NCBI GenBank assembly: GCA_035235625.1 | Contig: CP141147.1 | Span: 4,143,001 to 4,207,000 of the forward strand | Length of the DNA stretch: 64,000 nucleotides | Source: Saururus chinensis | Lineage: Eukaryota > Streptophyta > Magnoliopsida > Piperales > Saururaceae | Reading direction: 5' to 3' | Translations under genes and position numbers: made by a program | The notes under the pieces: model-generated | What the model was told of the DNA's origin: nothing | Database searches by the model: none | The model's input: the letters and a program-made list of their open reading frames with translations, nothing else | In this document: one piece after another, positions 1-13,300 of the stretch | Layout of the letters: each line of letters starts with the position of its first letter | Position numbering within the stretch: the first letter of the stretch is position 1

Positions 1-1145
1 TTGAAGATGTCTTAGTTGGTGTCTACCAGTTCTTCTTCCCTATTGAGTTTATTTACTTAGATGTAGAACTTGTCTTCAATTCCACACATTACATCCTTGT
101 AATTCTAGGTCGCCCCTTCCTTGTCACAATTAACGTATGTATCAATTGTCAGACGGAGGTGATGAAGATGTCATTTGGGAATATGAAGGTACAACTCAAT
201 GTGTTTAATACTTCTAACCAACCACTTATTGAGTATGACTCAAATGTTTTGTGGTTAATCGCTTGGATTACTTAGTCAATGAAGCCCTCCTCCTTACCCT
301 AATGAGAGATGCACTTGAAACTATTTTACTCTACCCTAGGCTAGAGGAGTTCACCAGAGACCCATGTTTAGTAGAGGCCCACAACTAACTAGTGGTTTCC
401 ATTGTTGTGGAGTCTTCCTCTTAAAGATTCAAGGCTGAGCCCCTACCTATCTTAGCTGCCCCACCCCTTAAGCCTTCCATTGAGTCTCTACCTACGTTTG
501 AGTTGAAGAACCAACCCAGTTCTCTCAAGTATGCCTCCTTGGGATCCAAGGATACTCTCCCCATGATTATTTCCTCTCACTTGACTTGTACCCAATTGTG
601 TAAATTACTTACTGTCCTTGTCACACATAGGAAAACTAAAGGTTGGATGGAAGCTGACCTTGGGAGAGTGACTTATCCATTTGCATGCATAGGATCCACT
701 TAGAGGACAAAGCCAAACCCTCAAGAGAAGGACAACAAAGATTGAACCCTAACATGGAGGTGATCATGAAGGTCAAGCTTTTAGATACAAGTATCATATA
801 CCCCATCTCTAATAGTGAGTGAGTGAGCCTCGTCCAGGTTGTTCCTAAGAAGTTTGGTCTCAGCATCAAGCCAAATTCATCAAAAGAGTTAGTTCCTACA
901 TGGGAAACCACAAGGTGGAGAGTGTATATAGACTACTAAAAATTGAATTTTATGACCCAAAATGATCATTTTCCCTTGTCATTCATTAACCAAATCTTAG
1001 AGAAACTAGTAGGTTAGAATTTTTGTTGTTTTCTAGATGGCTACTCAAAGTATAACCAAGTACTCGTCTTTTGGGGGGATCAGGAGAAGACCACCTTCAC
1101 CTATCGATGTGGTACATTCACTTATAGACATATGTCATTTGGTTA
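1..1145 (+). mobile_element. Ty3/Gypsy pol relic (protease to RT)
   Basis: Conceptual reading gives a retropepsin-tail motif of the GRPFL type near 100-125, followed by an MKMSFGNMKVQLN-like stretch. Further on is the linker before reverse transcriptase (LKYASLG, DTLPMIISSHLT), and near 1020-1145 the RT motif resembling LDGYS-YNQ...EKTTFTY. This order and wording are typical of Ty3/Gypsy elements of the Athila or related lineages. The element continues off the left edge, and its visible part stops where the LTR-like segment at 1147 begins. It is a broken fossil with many breaks. No LTR of its own is visible. Confidence 0.75.
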
Positions 1146-1146
1146 A

Positions 1147-2715
1147 TGTCACGCCCCGGCATACGCCCGACCCGAATAGAACCTGGTCCAAGGGACTGTC
1201 GAAGTGCACGGGGGCGACATGTCACTAAATTTGCAAAAGACTTAACCCCTCTAGTGGGTGGATTACACATACGGAGTTATGCACCATATGATCTTTGTGC
1301 AAAAGTAATAAGTAAAAATAAAAATAAATAGAGGACAACAACTCTAACATCATCCTCGAGTCTCAACCCACAACTTAGTACATAAGGCCGATAATTATGG
1401 CTTAAATCATAACATATGAAAACAAGTCTAAGCCACCAAGGCTAATAGAGTATGGGACAAAGTAAAATAAACAGGAAGTTCTAGTAAAACATCATAATAA
1501 ATCAAAAGAGTTAAAAGATCTCTAGGCTCCCGCCTATGCTAGATCATCATCTACACGTGCCTCATAAAGTGGAACCTGATCGTCTGCATGTCGTACCATG
1601 CAGCCCCAAAATAGAAAATACAGAGAAAACCAGAGTGAGTATAATACTCAGTAAGGTTTTTGAATACCGAACGGTAAATCAAAAAAACATCCACGACATA
1701 TCAACATGGTCTATCACAACAACAATTCATTTGATACCCAATTTTTGATTACTTCCCTTACCATCACCATACCTCAAACATACTATTAATCACATGAATA
1801 ATCACATTATAACATAACATCCATCCTGCATGAAGAGTGTTTCTAACATGCCATACATATCCATGCATGTTCATAACCAACCATCCTGCATGAAAAGTGT
1901 CTCAAACACACTAACAAATCATGCATATTCATAATCAACCTGCATGAAAAGTATCTAACACACTATCACATCATGCATATGCATAATCATTCAGCTTGCA
2001 TGAGAAGTATCTCAAACATACAATCACATTATGCATATCCATAGTCAGTCAACCTACATGTAAAGTATCTAACACACTATCACAACCATGCAAATTGATA
2101 AAACAACCTTACTTAATCGGCCAAAGCTTAAACAGTTCATGCTTACTCTAGACAATCCCTAATTGAAAAGTCTTAAGGAATTATGCAGTTTGGGTAAATT
2201 TTCTAATGGGGAAAACTACCCCCTAATAAGCCAGTGCATTCGGCTACACTAGCCAGGATTTTCAAGGTCCAAATGGTCTCAATAATTTTGGTCTCCTTGG
2301 TCCAAATGGTCTTAATAATTTTTGTGGAGTATGTGGATGGTGATGTTGCTTAGGAGGGGTTACTTGGAGATCTTGAGTTTTATGTTTGCTTATATAGCAT
2401 GTTGTATTGAGACTTTTATCTACTTTATTATACTTCACACTCTATTAGCCGATATTAGCTTAGACTTTTATACATGAGTCATCTATGGGATGTTATGAGA
2501 CTAAGTGTGTGGGTTTGTGTATGGACTAATGTTTAATTAGTAGTCCTTTATTTCTCCTTTTGCTCTTGTACAAAGTTGATGCGTGCTACTCCATAGTGAA
2601 CTACCCAAGTAAGGGGGTTAAGTCTTCTGCAATTCAAAGATACTTCATCGCCTCGCGTGCCATTTTTTCCTTACACAGGATTCGGCTAGGGGTTGACATG
2701 TGTCGGGGTGTGACA
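1147..2715. mobile_element. LTR-like segment, TGTCACGCCCCGG...GGGTGTGACA ends
   Basis: The segment starts with TGTCACGCCCC and ends with CGGGGTGTGACA, near-complementary ends typical of long Gypsy (Del/Tekay-type) LTRs. It sits inside the Gypsy RT relic right after the codons of the FG motif. No matching 5-bp target duplication is visible (GTTAA on the left, CTCCT on the right), so the ends or flanks have changed. It has no coding content. I infer an old solo LTR. Confidence 0.5.
1795..2095. repeat. Imperfect tandem repeat, about 60-70 bp unit
   Basis: Four to five degenerate units share the words CATGCATAT, ATAATCA, CCTGCATGA and AAGTATCTAACACACTATCACA. They lie inside the LTR-like segment. 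Internal minisatellites of this kind are common in long plant LTRs. Confidence 0.65.
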
Positions 2716-2759
2716 CTCCTGGTCCTCATACATAATGGATGACTCACCCAAACATGCCT

Positions 2760-4740
2760 CTGAAGATAATGAGATCGGATCCACACGAGCTTCCCGCTAT
2801 CGTCTAGTATATACTCTCGAAATAATTGACATCTCAACTAGTTGAGGATTGGATGGATCTGCACAAACAGCTGGAGATGATGGAAGTGAACTATCATGCA
2901 AAGCTGAAGCTTGTGAAGATAAAAGAGGAGATCTAGGTGCTACAAATGAATATGGAATATCCATGTATGAAGCATGCCTTGGCAGTATCTGAGCTGCCTC
3001 GTCGGCGGGATAATGTCCATGAAAGTCCGTAATAACCAACTGAAGTAGTGGCAAGCTACGAAGAACATCTTCATGGTGCCTAATGATCAACTGATATGAT
3101 GCTAATAAGACCTCACCGAAGTATTAGGTGTTAACAATGTCAGTCAAATGTGTATATGTCTGTTGTGCTAAGCCAAGCTATAAAAAAAAGTCATATGAAT
3201 AATAAATAAGAAATAAACAATATCATGATATAATAAAGATATACTTACTAAAGCTGCCTTAGACACATCCCTAGGCTAATAGGTCATCTCCTTTGAATTA
3301 TTGCATGGTAAAATATATCTTTGTATAATAGTCAAATACTACTACATGTATGGGCTACTAACATCACGCGATATTGAAGCAATATTGCCTTGAATAATAG
3401 TGGCCCTCTTGTTATCCCATCGAGCGATATAGATAGCATGAAGTGCAACCTAGTTGGTAATGTGGTAGCCTTGTCGAGTAATCCGATGGATGAACTCTAC
3501 CATATGAGGAGGAATATCTTGCTCTTAGTTAAATTAGAGCATCACATGATCAGGCATGCACATCTCCACAATCTCAAAACAAATCAATGGTGTTCTCAAT
3601 AGCCAGACATCACTTCCCACTATATATAGAGGAGGTAACCTAGCCAATGCCTCATCCAAGTATGGTAGCCAAATGCATAATTTTTAGCATAATTACTTTT
3701 AATAATATTACATAGCTTATATTCATTATATTACATGTGACATAATAAAATATAATTACCTGATAAGGGCACTGGTGGTCCAACTCTCCTCTATACAATC
3801 GGAGGACTCGATGTGGATTTTTGGTTTTCCTCCTCTGAAAGTTCCACCTTAAAGAGTCAAATTTTACATATAATTCAACACATCCACATAAAACTATGTT
3901 AAAAATGTAACAATTTAAAACAATATATACCTAGCTCCTAATGGAGCACCCTCTACTAATGGTCCTATCTCAATAGTTGATCAGCTGACATGTAAATGCT
4001 CCCACCACCATAGATGTGTCACAAAATATCATAAAAGTAAATATTAAAAACGAGAAGTATTTGTATTTGTAGAAAATATTGACTTCAACAAATTCATTTA
4101 CCAGAAGAAGGGTCAGGCAGGCAGCAATCCTCAAGGTGATAACCTAACAAGCTTTCCCCAACTCTCACTATAAGTATGCAAGGGTAGCATTGCCCCATGC
4201 ATAGGTGCCCACCTTGTTGAAATCCACAAGGAAGGTGAGGTACACAACATACATATAACTACTAGTGTTATTAAAAAATATAGTAGCATCAAGTAGATGA
4301 AGCAAATATGTGTGTGCATGCTGCTCGATGATTATCTCGGTGGTATCAGCTGGGAGTGCACGAAACTCAATCAACAGCCGTTTGAGGCTAACTAGGCTAT
4401 CGTGCAATATTAAAGGAGGAGGTTATTTGCCAAGGAGTCCAACTACTAAATCTAAATCTCCTCCTATCGTGCCTTTCACCGCAAGGTCATTGATACGAAG
4501 TCCAAGAAGAATTACCACATCCATGAGGGACATAGACATCTCCCCATAGGGCAAGTGAAATACCTGTGTCTCCCTCCTCCATCTCTAGATGAGACCTGTG
4601 AGCAAAGGCCTATCAAGTTGAAGGTACTATAAATAGATGAAGTGTCCAAATCTAGTCCACTCAATATATGTTAGAATATGCTCATCTATCTCCCACTGTT
4701 GAAGGTATCTAAAACGCTTCGTGCACTTGAGGCACTCAAG
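2760..4740 (-). pseudogene. Decayed plant-mobile-domain (PMD, MAIN-like) gene
   Basis: Read on the minus strand, 4490-4600 gives RRETQVF followed by HLPYGEMSMSLMDVVILLGL, the hallmark PMD block (family form ETHTFHLPxGEMTxTLEDVxxLLG). About 4170-4400 gives the next block (LPADTTEIIIEQHAHTYLLHLLDATIF, then VGTYAWGNATLAYL), and 3590-3680 gives a PPLY.V...W block. An LPRH-containing tail lies at 2797-3090. The blocks run in family order but in several frames, with in-frame stops (for example just upstream of the RWRRE stretch), so this is a pseudogene. PMD proteins occur as host genes (MAIN, MAIL1) and as passengers in Gypsy and Mutator elements. Nothing here decides between these. Confidence 0.7.
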
Positions 4741-5664
4741 TTAATTAATACTTGAATATATGTTAGAATATTAAATATAATATGATGTTATACCTATTAT
4801 GGCAGCCTGGCCTACAAATGAGCACAACTTTGTTCTTATATGGTTATTTCTGAAATCAAACACTGTGCAATACATGCATATAATCTAAATCATGCTCTTT
4901 TTATCTTTTGCTGATGCCAATATACTGACAGTGATTGTTGTTGACTGATGTTGACATTAACTAAGTATTGGTATGAGTAATATACTTCAAGGCATTTGAA
5001 GTGAAAGTGGGCCATATACAGGAAGTTCCTAGGTTCGTCTTAATACTTCTGCAAGTCATGCTCTTGTCTAGGTTCATTTTGTATCCTGCTTAGAGTGAGT
5101 TGTGAAGAGTCTGATTTCAGTTTGAATCTTTAAAACTTTCATGATACTACATGCAAATAAATCTTGGGCGACGCTTCTCTTTTAGTTCCAAATTGTAGCA
5201 GTTTCTTTTGTGAGTATGATCAGAAGGGGGTTTTCAGGAGGTATGCCAGAGTATATAATGCCCAAAGTATGTTGTATGTTGTTTTTGTTTCTGCTTAGAT
5301 ATTTTATTTTAGAACTTCTTTTTTGCCTCTTTTTTATGTGGATTATGTATAAGGGCTTTAAAAGGATCATTGTGTTGTATCATCATGCTTGTTTTTTATA
5401 TTATGTTTTGCAAGTCTTATAGTTTATAATTAATTCAATCCCCCCCCACCACCCCCACCCCCTGCACCTGTTACTTTTATTTGTTACAATTTAATAATAC
5501 CTATTCTATTCTATGGGAATCGTTGGTTAACAGTTGAATTGTAGGGAAACAACTTGTCTTAAGCAGGTAGTGTTACAATTACTATGGAGAATGGGATTTT
5601 GTATGTACCAAAGTTAGATGGAGCTTGTGTCATCAGCTATGCCCTAACACTAACAAATTTTAAT
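4741..5664. other. No gene seen; AT-rich flank of the MULE
   Basis: No reading frame here looks coding. A C-rich tract lies at 5440-5463. A stretch near 4910-4960 weakly resembles 24600-24650, beside the PPR relic, so the pre-insertion locus may have been PPR-related sequence. That resemblance is by eye only. Confidence 0.5.
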
Positions 5665-5673
5665 AGTGACTTA
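5665..5673. repeat. Target-site duplication, left copy (AGTGACTTA)
   Basis: AGTGACTTA here and GGTGACTTA at 21287-21295 flank the two inverted termini. Eight of nine bases match. A 9-bp duplication is the Mutator signature. Confidence 0.9.
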
Positions 5674-5760
5674 GAAAATTTTTTAGAAATAGACTCAACA
5701 AATGCCGGAATTACAAAAATAGGCAAGGAATTCTAGTTTTGCAAAATTAGACTTAGGCAC
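5674..5760 (+). repeat. MULE left terminal inverted repeat (87 bp)
   Basis: The sequence begins GAAAATTTTTTAGAAATAG and matches the reverse complement of 21200-21286 with only a few mismatches. Beyond position 5760 the two sides diverge sharply, which sets the TIR length. Confidence 0.95.
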
Positions 5761-5819
5761 ATGCGAAACTCCCACACGTATGATGCGAAATGGCATATAT
5801 GACCTTTCTCTTAATAAAC

Positions 5820-6111
5820 TCTCCCTCCTCGATTCCACTTTTGGCTTCTGGGTGATTGCAGTCGCCTCTCGCTGGAGATTGCCAACCAGATCCGCCTCTC
5901 CCCAACCCCCCGGCCTACTGATAAAGGAATGCGCACCTCGTCTAAGCGATCCTCCTCTCTCGTGCCCCCCCTCTCTCCCACTCCTCTGTCCTACCTCTAC
6001 CCACGGTCACGGTCCCATCCTCGGGGAGATTTTCATTGCCTTTGCGCCATTGGTGGTGCAGCTTTCATCCGTCAGCCCTCTAAAGCTTGGGCTTCATAAT
6101 CGATTGGCTAG
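5820..6111 (+). other. Putative first (5' UTR) exon of the mudrA gene
   Basis: This is a GC-rich island (CCTCGCTGGAG, many CCCCC and CCTCTC words) in an AT-rich element, just inside the left TIR. It ends at CTAG followed by the strong donor GTAAGATC at 6112. A matching acceptor TATTCAG lies at 10380-10386, directly before the transposase ATG, so one 4.3-kb intron would join them. An open frame runs across the exon, but I see no recognisable protein in it, and a leader exon is the simpler reading. It could instead be a captured host gene 5' end. Confidence 0.5.
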
Positions 6112-7253
6112 GTAAGATCCCTGATCCCTTATTTTTTGCATAACCAAATAAATATTAAGGTAGTTTCAATGATTTTTGGCTCAGAATGGGTGATATAATT
6201 TTCTTTGATATGATTGCTTCCACTCAGAAGTCTATCCATGAATTATTTACGATATTGTTTGAAGGTTTGTACTAGCTGCGATTTCATAGCAAATATTTGC
6301 ATTTGTCTAACTGAAAACTGTAAGTTGCTGACAGCAAATAATTTTCTCTATGTTATGTCAAATAGATACTTATTATATGCTTGTCCAGAAACATTTGCTT
6401 TGCTTGTTGTGTAATTTTTTTTATTTTCTCAGGTTCTGTTTTCTTGAGTTTTAATATTTGTTTTGCTGGCCACGTTGGGTTGTGGTAAGAGTTCCTCTGC
6501 ATTGTGATTTTTTTGGTCTTTGGCATGGTTGTTTCTTTTAGGTTCTCCTTTATGGCAAATTATCATGTATAATTTTCACTTCTGCGTGATATCACTACTA
6601 CCTTTTAAATTCTACTTTTTTGTATTGTAGCTCTGTTCTTGTAATGATTCCATAATAATTAGTTGCAATCATTGATTATAATTTGCAATCAGTGTTTATG
6701 GTTGCCTTTATGGTTGCCAAGTAGTTCATATTATGGTTGAGTTCATTATCTTGTTGGACTTAATGCTTAATATATGTGTTGATGATTATGTCTCTGCTAA
6801 GGACTTCAAATGAGCCTTTGGTGGGTTTAATTTAAGTGCAAGAGAAAATATTTTCTAAATAGTGGATTTGGAGGGAGGCTGTTTACTAATATTCTCTTTG
6901 ACAATAGGGAGAATTTTGTCCAACTGCTTCCTCTCCCAGCATGTTTTTTGCATCGATTTTTGGATTATTTCTTCATTGTTTTTTGTGACAGGGAATAGAT
7001 TTTTGTATTCATGTTTGGAAAAAATTCTTTAGATCTATATGGGTTGGTCACAGAAGTTGTTTTTTTTTCTATTTAAGTGGGGCATATATCTTAATAAATG
7101 ATAGAGAATAAATAGCACCATTTTATGAGCTTCTCATTAGTTTATTTTTATGATAATCAATTCTTCTCATATGCTTTCGACACACACAATTTCAGGGCAC
7201 TCGCTTTGGAACTTCTCAGGCTATATAGTTATATAGTTAATTCATTTACTTAT

Positions 7254-8245
7254 GACTATGATGTGATCTGATATCTAGCGAGTAGGAGACCATATAACCT
7301 AGTTTATATATTTAAAACAAAGTTAACTGATGAAGCCTAACTGTTGACTGGTAGATGGTATGAGGATTTTTATTTTTCAAAGTACATTGTGTGGTCATTA
7401 TATGTGCTCAAGATGGGTTTACAAGGAAGGTTTGAATGCTGTGATATGCTATATAAAGGTTAGTATACCATATGACCTAGTAGATGGAATAATACAAAGT
7501 TAACTGATACATCCTAACTGTTGACTGGTAGATGGTAAGAGGCTTATATTTTCCGAAGTACATTGCGAGTTTGTTAGATTTGTAATAGTTATGTTTACAT
7601 ATGGGTGGATATATAAGAGTGTTATTAAGTAAATATGTCAACTTGATCTTCTGTATATAAGAGTGTTATTAGTATGCTTGTAATATATTTTAATAGATGG
7701 AAAGTAAGTAAATGAATAGTATGTTTTGTTGTTAGGGTAAGTAAGGAAAATACACGTAATTAGTTATATTCATGCCTATGATGTGATCTGATATCTAGCG
7801 AGTAGGAGACCATATAACCTAGTTTATATATTTAAAACAAAGTTAACTGATGAATCCTAACTGTTGACTGGTAGATGGTAGGAGGTTTTTTCATTTTTCG
7901 AAGTACATTGTGTGGTCATTAGATGTGCTCAAGATGGGTTTACAAGGAAGGTTTGAATGTTGTGATATTCTATATAACGATTAGTATACCATATGACCTA
8001 GTAGATGGAATAATACAAAGTTAACTGATACATCCTAACTGTTGACTGGCAGATGGTAAGAGGCTTATATTTCCTGAAGTACATTGTGAGTTCATTAGAT
8101 TTGTAATAGTTATGTTTTACTATCAAGAGTATGGTGTGATATAATATTTATTGACGACGATACTGTATAACCTATAATATATCGTTAGAAGATAGTTAAC
8201 TGATTTCGATTAATTGTTGACTGGTAGTTAAGTGATTTCGACTAA
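7254..8245 (+). repeat. MULE left subterminal repeat array
   Basis: A block of about 340 bp (7254-7592) recurs almost unchanged 520 bp downstream (7776-8115), and a partial copy follows near 8160-8245. Five copies of the bipartite motif GTTAACTGAT-N4-CCTAACTGTTGAC start at 7322, 7499, 7842, 8020 and 8205 (the last is degenerate). The same motif occurs in reverse orientation in the right array. The array lies in the inferred first intron of mudrA. I infer transposase-binding sites, as in other transposons with repetitive subterminal regions. Confidence 0.85.
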
Positions 8246-8415
8246 ATCCATCCCTTCACTTCACCGCAGTACACTTACATGTCCACCTCCCCGAGGCATG
8301 CAAGAGGCTGTGGAGGACAAGCCAGGGCAGAGACCAAGTAGGTGGAGGCCAACATTGAGGTGCCAGACAATTTCACAGTGTATAGAGTGATTATGCTAGA
8401 TCATATGATGGGATG

Positions 8416-8706
8416 TATTTGGAGAGTAAACATTCTGCACATAACATAGTTTCTTCATTAGGCGTTGGTGGTTGTAGGTGGAAGTATAAAACCATAATTC
8501 CTATTGACTCGGATAATGAAGATGTTAAACTTAATGTGGGGAACATAGATATGGTGTTAAACCTTATCTATGTTTCCCACCTTACAATTAACATCTTCAT
8601 CGTCTCAGTGAATAGTAATTATGGTTTTATACTTCCTCTTGCCACCCCTAACGCTTAATGATTAAACTTTGTAATGTGCATGACTGATTGCTCTCCAATT
8701 CAGTTA
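8416..8706. repeat. Long imperfect inverted repeat (hairpin) in mudrA intron
   Basis: The arms at about 8416-8552 and 8566-8706 are complementary over about 140 nt, with a loop of only about 12 nt. Shared words include AAGTATAAAACCATAATT, GATGAAGATGTTAA or its one-base variant, and ACATAGATA at the loop. The left arm reads as a plausible protein fragment (CRWKYKTIIPIDSDNEDV), so this looks like an inverted duplication of a coding piece, possibly from a MULE transposase N-terminus. It would be transcribed as part of the transposase pre-mRNA and could fold into a stable stem. Confidence 0.8.
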
Positions 8707-9079
8707 CATGTAATCACATGCCGCACATCATAGACTGAATTATATTTTGTATCTTCAGCCATCACTTGGTCATGGTGGATAATGTATACCCAAATGTATT
8801 TAATGGTTAGCAAATGCCTTTGTATATAGTTTCGTTGATATTGTACAAGCGAATGTTTCATAGGGTTAGAACTGCCATAATTTATTGATTATGGTGAGTG
8901 GATTGGTGGAAATATAAATAGTTTTTAATGCATTCATATACAATTCCGTTTTTGTTATAATTATGATGATAAATATTATTTAGAAAAATATAAAATGATA
9001 AGCTACAGCTTCCCATATACGTCATTAAAATACACATAGAGAAATGTTATTTTCGTTGGTTGGGGCAATTACGAAAGCG

Positions 9080-9645
9080 TAATGTTAATATGAGCCTGGG
9101 TTCACGAACACTCGCATCTGGCCCTGTGCTATGGGCAATCAAATATACATCTGGATGGGGTATAATACTCAAATAACGGGCCTCATACAGCCCAGGCACA
9201 TGCATGTGTGCTTTAGCCCGGGATCATATAAATGGTACCGAAAAGTATAATATTAATAGGAGCTCGGCCTCTCGCGCATCTATGTGAGCCCGGGCTACAC
9301 GGCCAATCCGAAGTACATCCAATGGCCCATATTAATAAAAAAAACGGGTCTGATATAGCCCGTTGACATGCATTTGTGCATTAGCCAGGGCTCATCGAAA
9401 TGGTACTCTAAACGAAAAATTAATAGGAGACCGGAAATGCGCGCTTCTACTTGATCCCGGGCTCCACGGTCAATAGGATGTACATCCGAATATCCGATGG
9501 CCCATAAAACATAGGGTCATTTAAACCCTTGACTATTATGGGTCATCGGATCTAAATCGATGTAATTGCCCATAGAGCTATATGACCTATAAATAGATGC
9601 ACGTGTGCGCGGGCTACTATAAATTTTTTCCTTAATAATATATGC
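9080..9645. repeat. GAGCCCGGGCT-type MITE modules (degenerate, repeated)
   Basis: Three or four related modules follow each other (around 9090, 9255, 9420 and 9530). Each has a word like GAGCCCGGGCT, then a YGGCCMAT word, then a (T)ACATC(C/T) word and GATGGCCCAT. The right end, ACTATAAATTTTTTCC at about 9623-9638, resembles the right end of the foldback MITE at 43303-43506. I infer a degraded or tandemly inserted copy of that MITE family inside the MULE. Confidence 0.5.
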
Positions 9646-10386
9646 ATTTCGCATCATATTTCCATGGTGTATTAAGAGAAACAATAAGCATCGCCACGTT
9701 GGATAAGTCCACACGCGCGCTGCATATAGCAGACATGGGCCATACCTCGTCATAAATGTGAAAACCGTGAAAAACCCCGACGCACTTTCTGAACATCCCT
9801 CCGAAGGTTTCTTCCCATGCTAACTGCTGAGGTATTCTCTTATGGTTCTATATTCTCATCTCCCTAGTGGCAGATCAGATGACTTAGGTTGGCGGAAGGT
9901 GGATGTCGAATAGCAATCTCTGTATATGGACGCATGGAGGAAGACTCGGATAGTCACATTTCTACCTGTTGGTGTCCCTACCAGAACAGTGGTAATGTTG
10001 GATGTTGAGAATATGTTAATGTTTGTACTTTTGGATGAACTATTTCTTACCTGATATGCTCTGCAGATGAAACAACAACGACAGCTAATTTTTCGGTGTG
10101 GAGATGGTGGGCGAAAGCTTTAACTAATCCGTCTCAACTGATAACTGTTAGTAGCGTTTAACATAGGTAACTCGCAGGTACACAAATCTTGTCTTGTGTA
10201 TGTACGTACATGGGTCGGTGTGCCGCATGTACAGTTGTAATAGATGAAGTTAAGTTTGAGGTTAAGAATGAAATTGATGCCCGTTCACACAAAGTTGTTT
10301 CAATTTTAAGCACGGATATCATTGACTGATAAGTATCAACTGATAACTACCAGAGCTTAACTGACATAACTATATGGTGTATTCAG

Positions 10387-13300
10387 ATGGATACAGATGA
10401 GCAGCCTCTGTTATGTGTGTGGGGTGCGGAGTGGGATGCAAGTCGACACAAATATGATTGCTCCAATGCCAAGTCGGATCTCATATTTGTTAGAAGCTCA
10501 TTGACGTATGAATCCTTGGTGCCTATGGTTTACAAATTAATAGGATGTTGTAGCAGGGAATACTCTTTAAAGATGAGTTTTACATATCCTTTGGCAATCC
10601 CCATGGACGTACCTCCAACGAAAATATGTGATACTAGGACTCTTCAGTGTTTTGTGCGATATGCCAAGACCAGGCATGATGGTCTACCATTGATAATAAC
10701 CAAAGTGCGACATGTACATGTTTCCATGAATGTGAGCCAAATATTGATGTATTCGAATCAAAGATGAACGAGTCGATTATTTTCAATGATGCCGAAGAGC
10801 ATAGTAGACCTGCAAATGAAGTGAAGCATACGGTGGAAGTGAAGGAAGTAGGAGTGGGGCATGGCATTGAAACCAATGATAATTTGGCTAGTGCTGCTTC
10901 GGATATGGACATATTGTACATGAACACAATGGATTTCAGTGACGATCGGGAAGTAGATGACTTACTGCGTGAGGCCAGGGAGTTGGAGGCAAAGAATCAT
11001 CCTCCTGTTTACGTAAATTTGCAATCCGATTCTGATGAAGATCTAGTAGATGTCCCCATTGAAAGGCTTGAAGTGGATATGGTGAACATCTCCAATGTTG
11101 AGGAGAATAATGCCAACTCAAATGAGGGTAATGATGCCGGAGGAGCAAATGATGAAGTTAGTGGGCCAAACACGATGTATAACATAGACGAAGAAGATGT
11201 CATCTACAATGGAAGGGATATGCAGGAGCAGCTTGAGGAAGACATTGACATGGCTGAAAGAAAGTGGTAAGAACTATACAATCATTATTATTATCTGTTT
11301 TGTTTGCAAATTTATGCATGTGTAGTAACGGTTTAGTGGTTTTAAATGCAATGACGCTGAAGTACCAACAATAGCTAATGCAGTAATGTCACTCATAAAT
11401 GAAGGAGATGGTGGTGGGAGGGGGAAAGCACCACCATCAAGTAGCAATTTTGGGAAAACTTCGGCACCAAAACAACTTCAAAGGTCATTTCATGTGCTTA
11501 CATAGTTAGTTAACTGATTATGCCTAACTTATAACTGTTTGTCTCATTCTAATACCTATATAAATATAATCATTCAGCAAATTGGATGCAACGGTGTGTG
11601 CCAATGAAGAGCACAACATGGATATGGAGGTTGATTTGTATGACTATGGCAAAGATCCGAATGTGCTTCTACTGGGGCAAGAGTTTATGGATAAGGACTC
11701 TTTGAAGCTACATGTACACAAGTATGCTATGCATAATAACTTTGAGTTCAAGGTAAAATATTCAAATAAATCTCGATTCACAGTTGTGTGCAATGTGTCG
11801 GGATGTCCATGGAGGTTACATGCTGCTATAAGTAATGGGTGTAGTATCTTTAAAGTGAAAGCTATGAACAATGTTCATACATGTGGGAAACCAATATTTG
11901 GAGGAGATCATAAACAAGCAAAAGCGGGTATTATTGCTGACTCAGTAGTGAAACGACTTAGGAAACGTGTTGCTTATACTCCCAAGGATATTCAAGTTGA
12001 TGTCGATTTGGAATATGGAGTTAAGATGAATTATTCGAAGGCATATAGGTTGAAGGTTGCGGCGTTTAACAAGTTAAGAGGCTCCTACGAGTCATCGTAT
12101 GCTGAGTTGGCTACATACTTATATGAGTTGGAGAAGGCAAATCCGGGAACCTCAACTGCTATCCAGTACGACTCATCGGATCTGACATTCGAGCGATGCT
12201 TTGTTTCCTTTGGTTCAGCCATGGAGAACTTCAAGAGGTACATGCGACGTGTTATATGTATAGATGGCACATTCTTGAAAGGAAGGTACAAAGGGACTTT
12301 GTTCGTGATATCTACATTAGATAGTGAGAACCATATATACCCAATTGCTTGTGCTATCGGAGAAGGAGAGAATAATGATGCATGGGGATGGGTCCTTGCA
12401 CATTTGGAAACCCGACTTGGTTACTTGGAGGGCCTAGTGATACTTTCTGATCGGTATAGATAAATTAAATCACAAGTAGCTCAAATGTTTCCATATGTCG
12501 CACATGGATATTGTGCATTTCACATATCTCAAAACATGTTTGCACATTTCAAAGACAGAGGTTTGAACAGTAACTTCTTCAGGGCGGCTAAAGCATTTAG
12601 GCAGGAGACATATATGGAAGAAATGGCCATCATTGAGGAGAAAACCCCCGAGGCCTACAAGTGGTTAACTGGAATTGATAAGTCACGCTGGGTTAATGCT
12701 TACTTTCCATCGCCCAAGTATAATATAGTCACATCCAACCCATGCGAAGTCTTCAATGGAATGCTTAGTGAGTAGCGACACTTCCCCATTGTCAGGATCA
12801 TTGAGGCAATCCGTTTGAAGGCTCAAGAGATGTGGTACAAGCGTGGATTGGAGGCACAACGATGGAAGGAATACTTGACTAAATATGCTGAAGCAAAGAT
12901 TCAGAAGTGCAATGAAGCAGCTAGAGGGATGATTTGTTATCCCATAAGTGGCCATGAGGTCTTAACTAGGTCCGAAAGAGGGGATGATCAAGTTGACCTT
13001 ATCGAAAAGACTTATACATGTGGAAAGTTTCAACAAATGGAGTTGCCCTGTGAACATGCGTTGGCAGCATGTGGCCACAGAAGACTAAATTATGTAGACT
13101 ATTGCTCCCCGTTCTACACAACGGAAACTTATAGGCAAATCTATAGCAAGGGAGTTTATCCAGTACTCGAACATAAAAGATGGGAGACTCCTGAAGATGT
13201 GAAGAGCCTTAAGTTGAGGCCTCCAAAGGATAAGGCACGACCGGGCCGGATAAAGAAGAAGAGAATTCTATCTCGAGGTGAAGAAAAATGGAGAGTACAA

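Noticed and set aside
5780-6115. 111-residue frame as a real protein
   Set aside because: No domain is recognised, and the frame ends at a strong splice donor just inside the TIR. A leader exon fits better.
8413-8658. 81-residue plus-strand frame as a small gene
   Set aside because: It runs through both arms of the hairpin, so its second half is the inverted copy of its first. No independent coding evidence.
8416-8706. Hairpin as an established microRNA gene
   Set aside because: The arms are too long and evenly paired for a typical precursor call, and no mature region can be picked from sequence alone. I kept it as a hairpin only.
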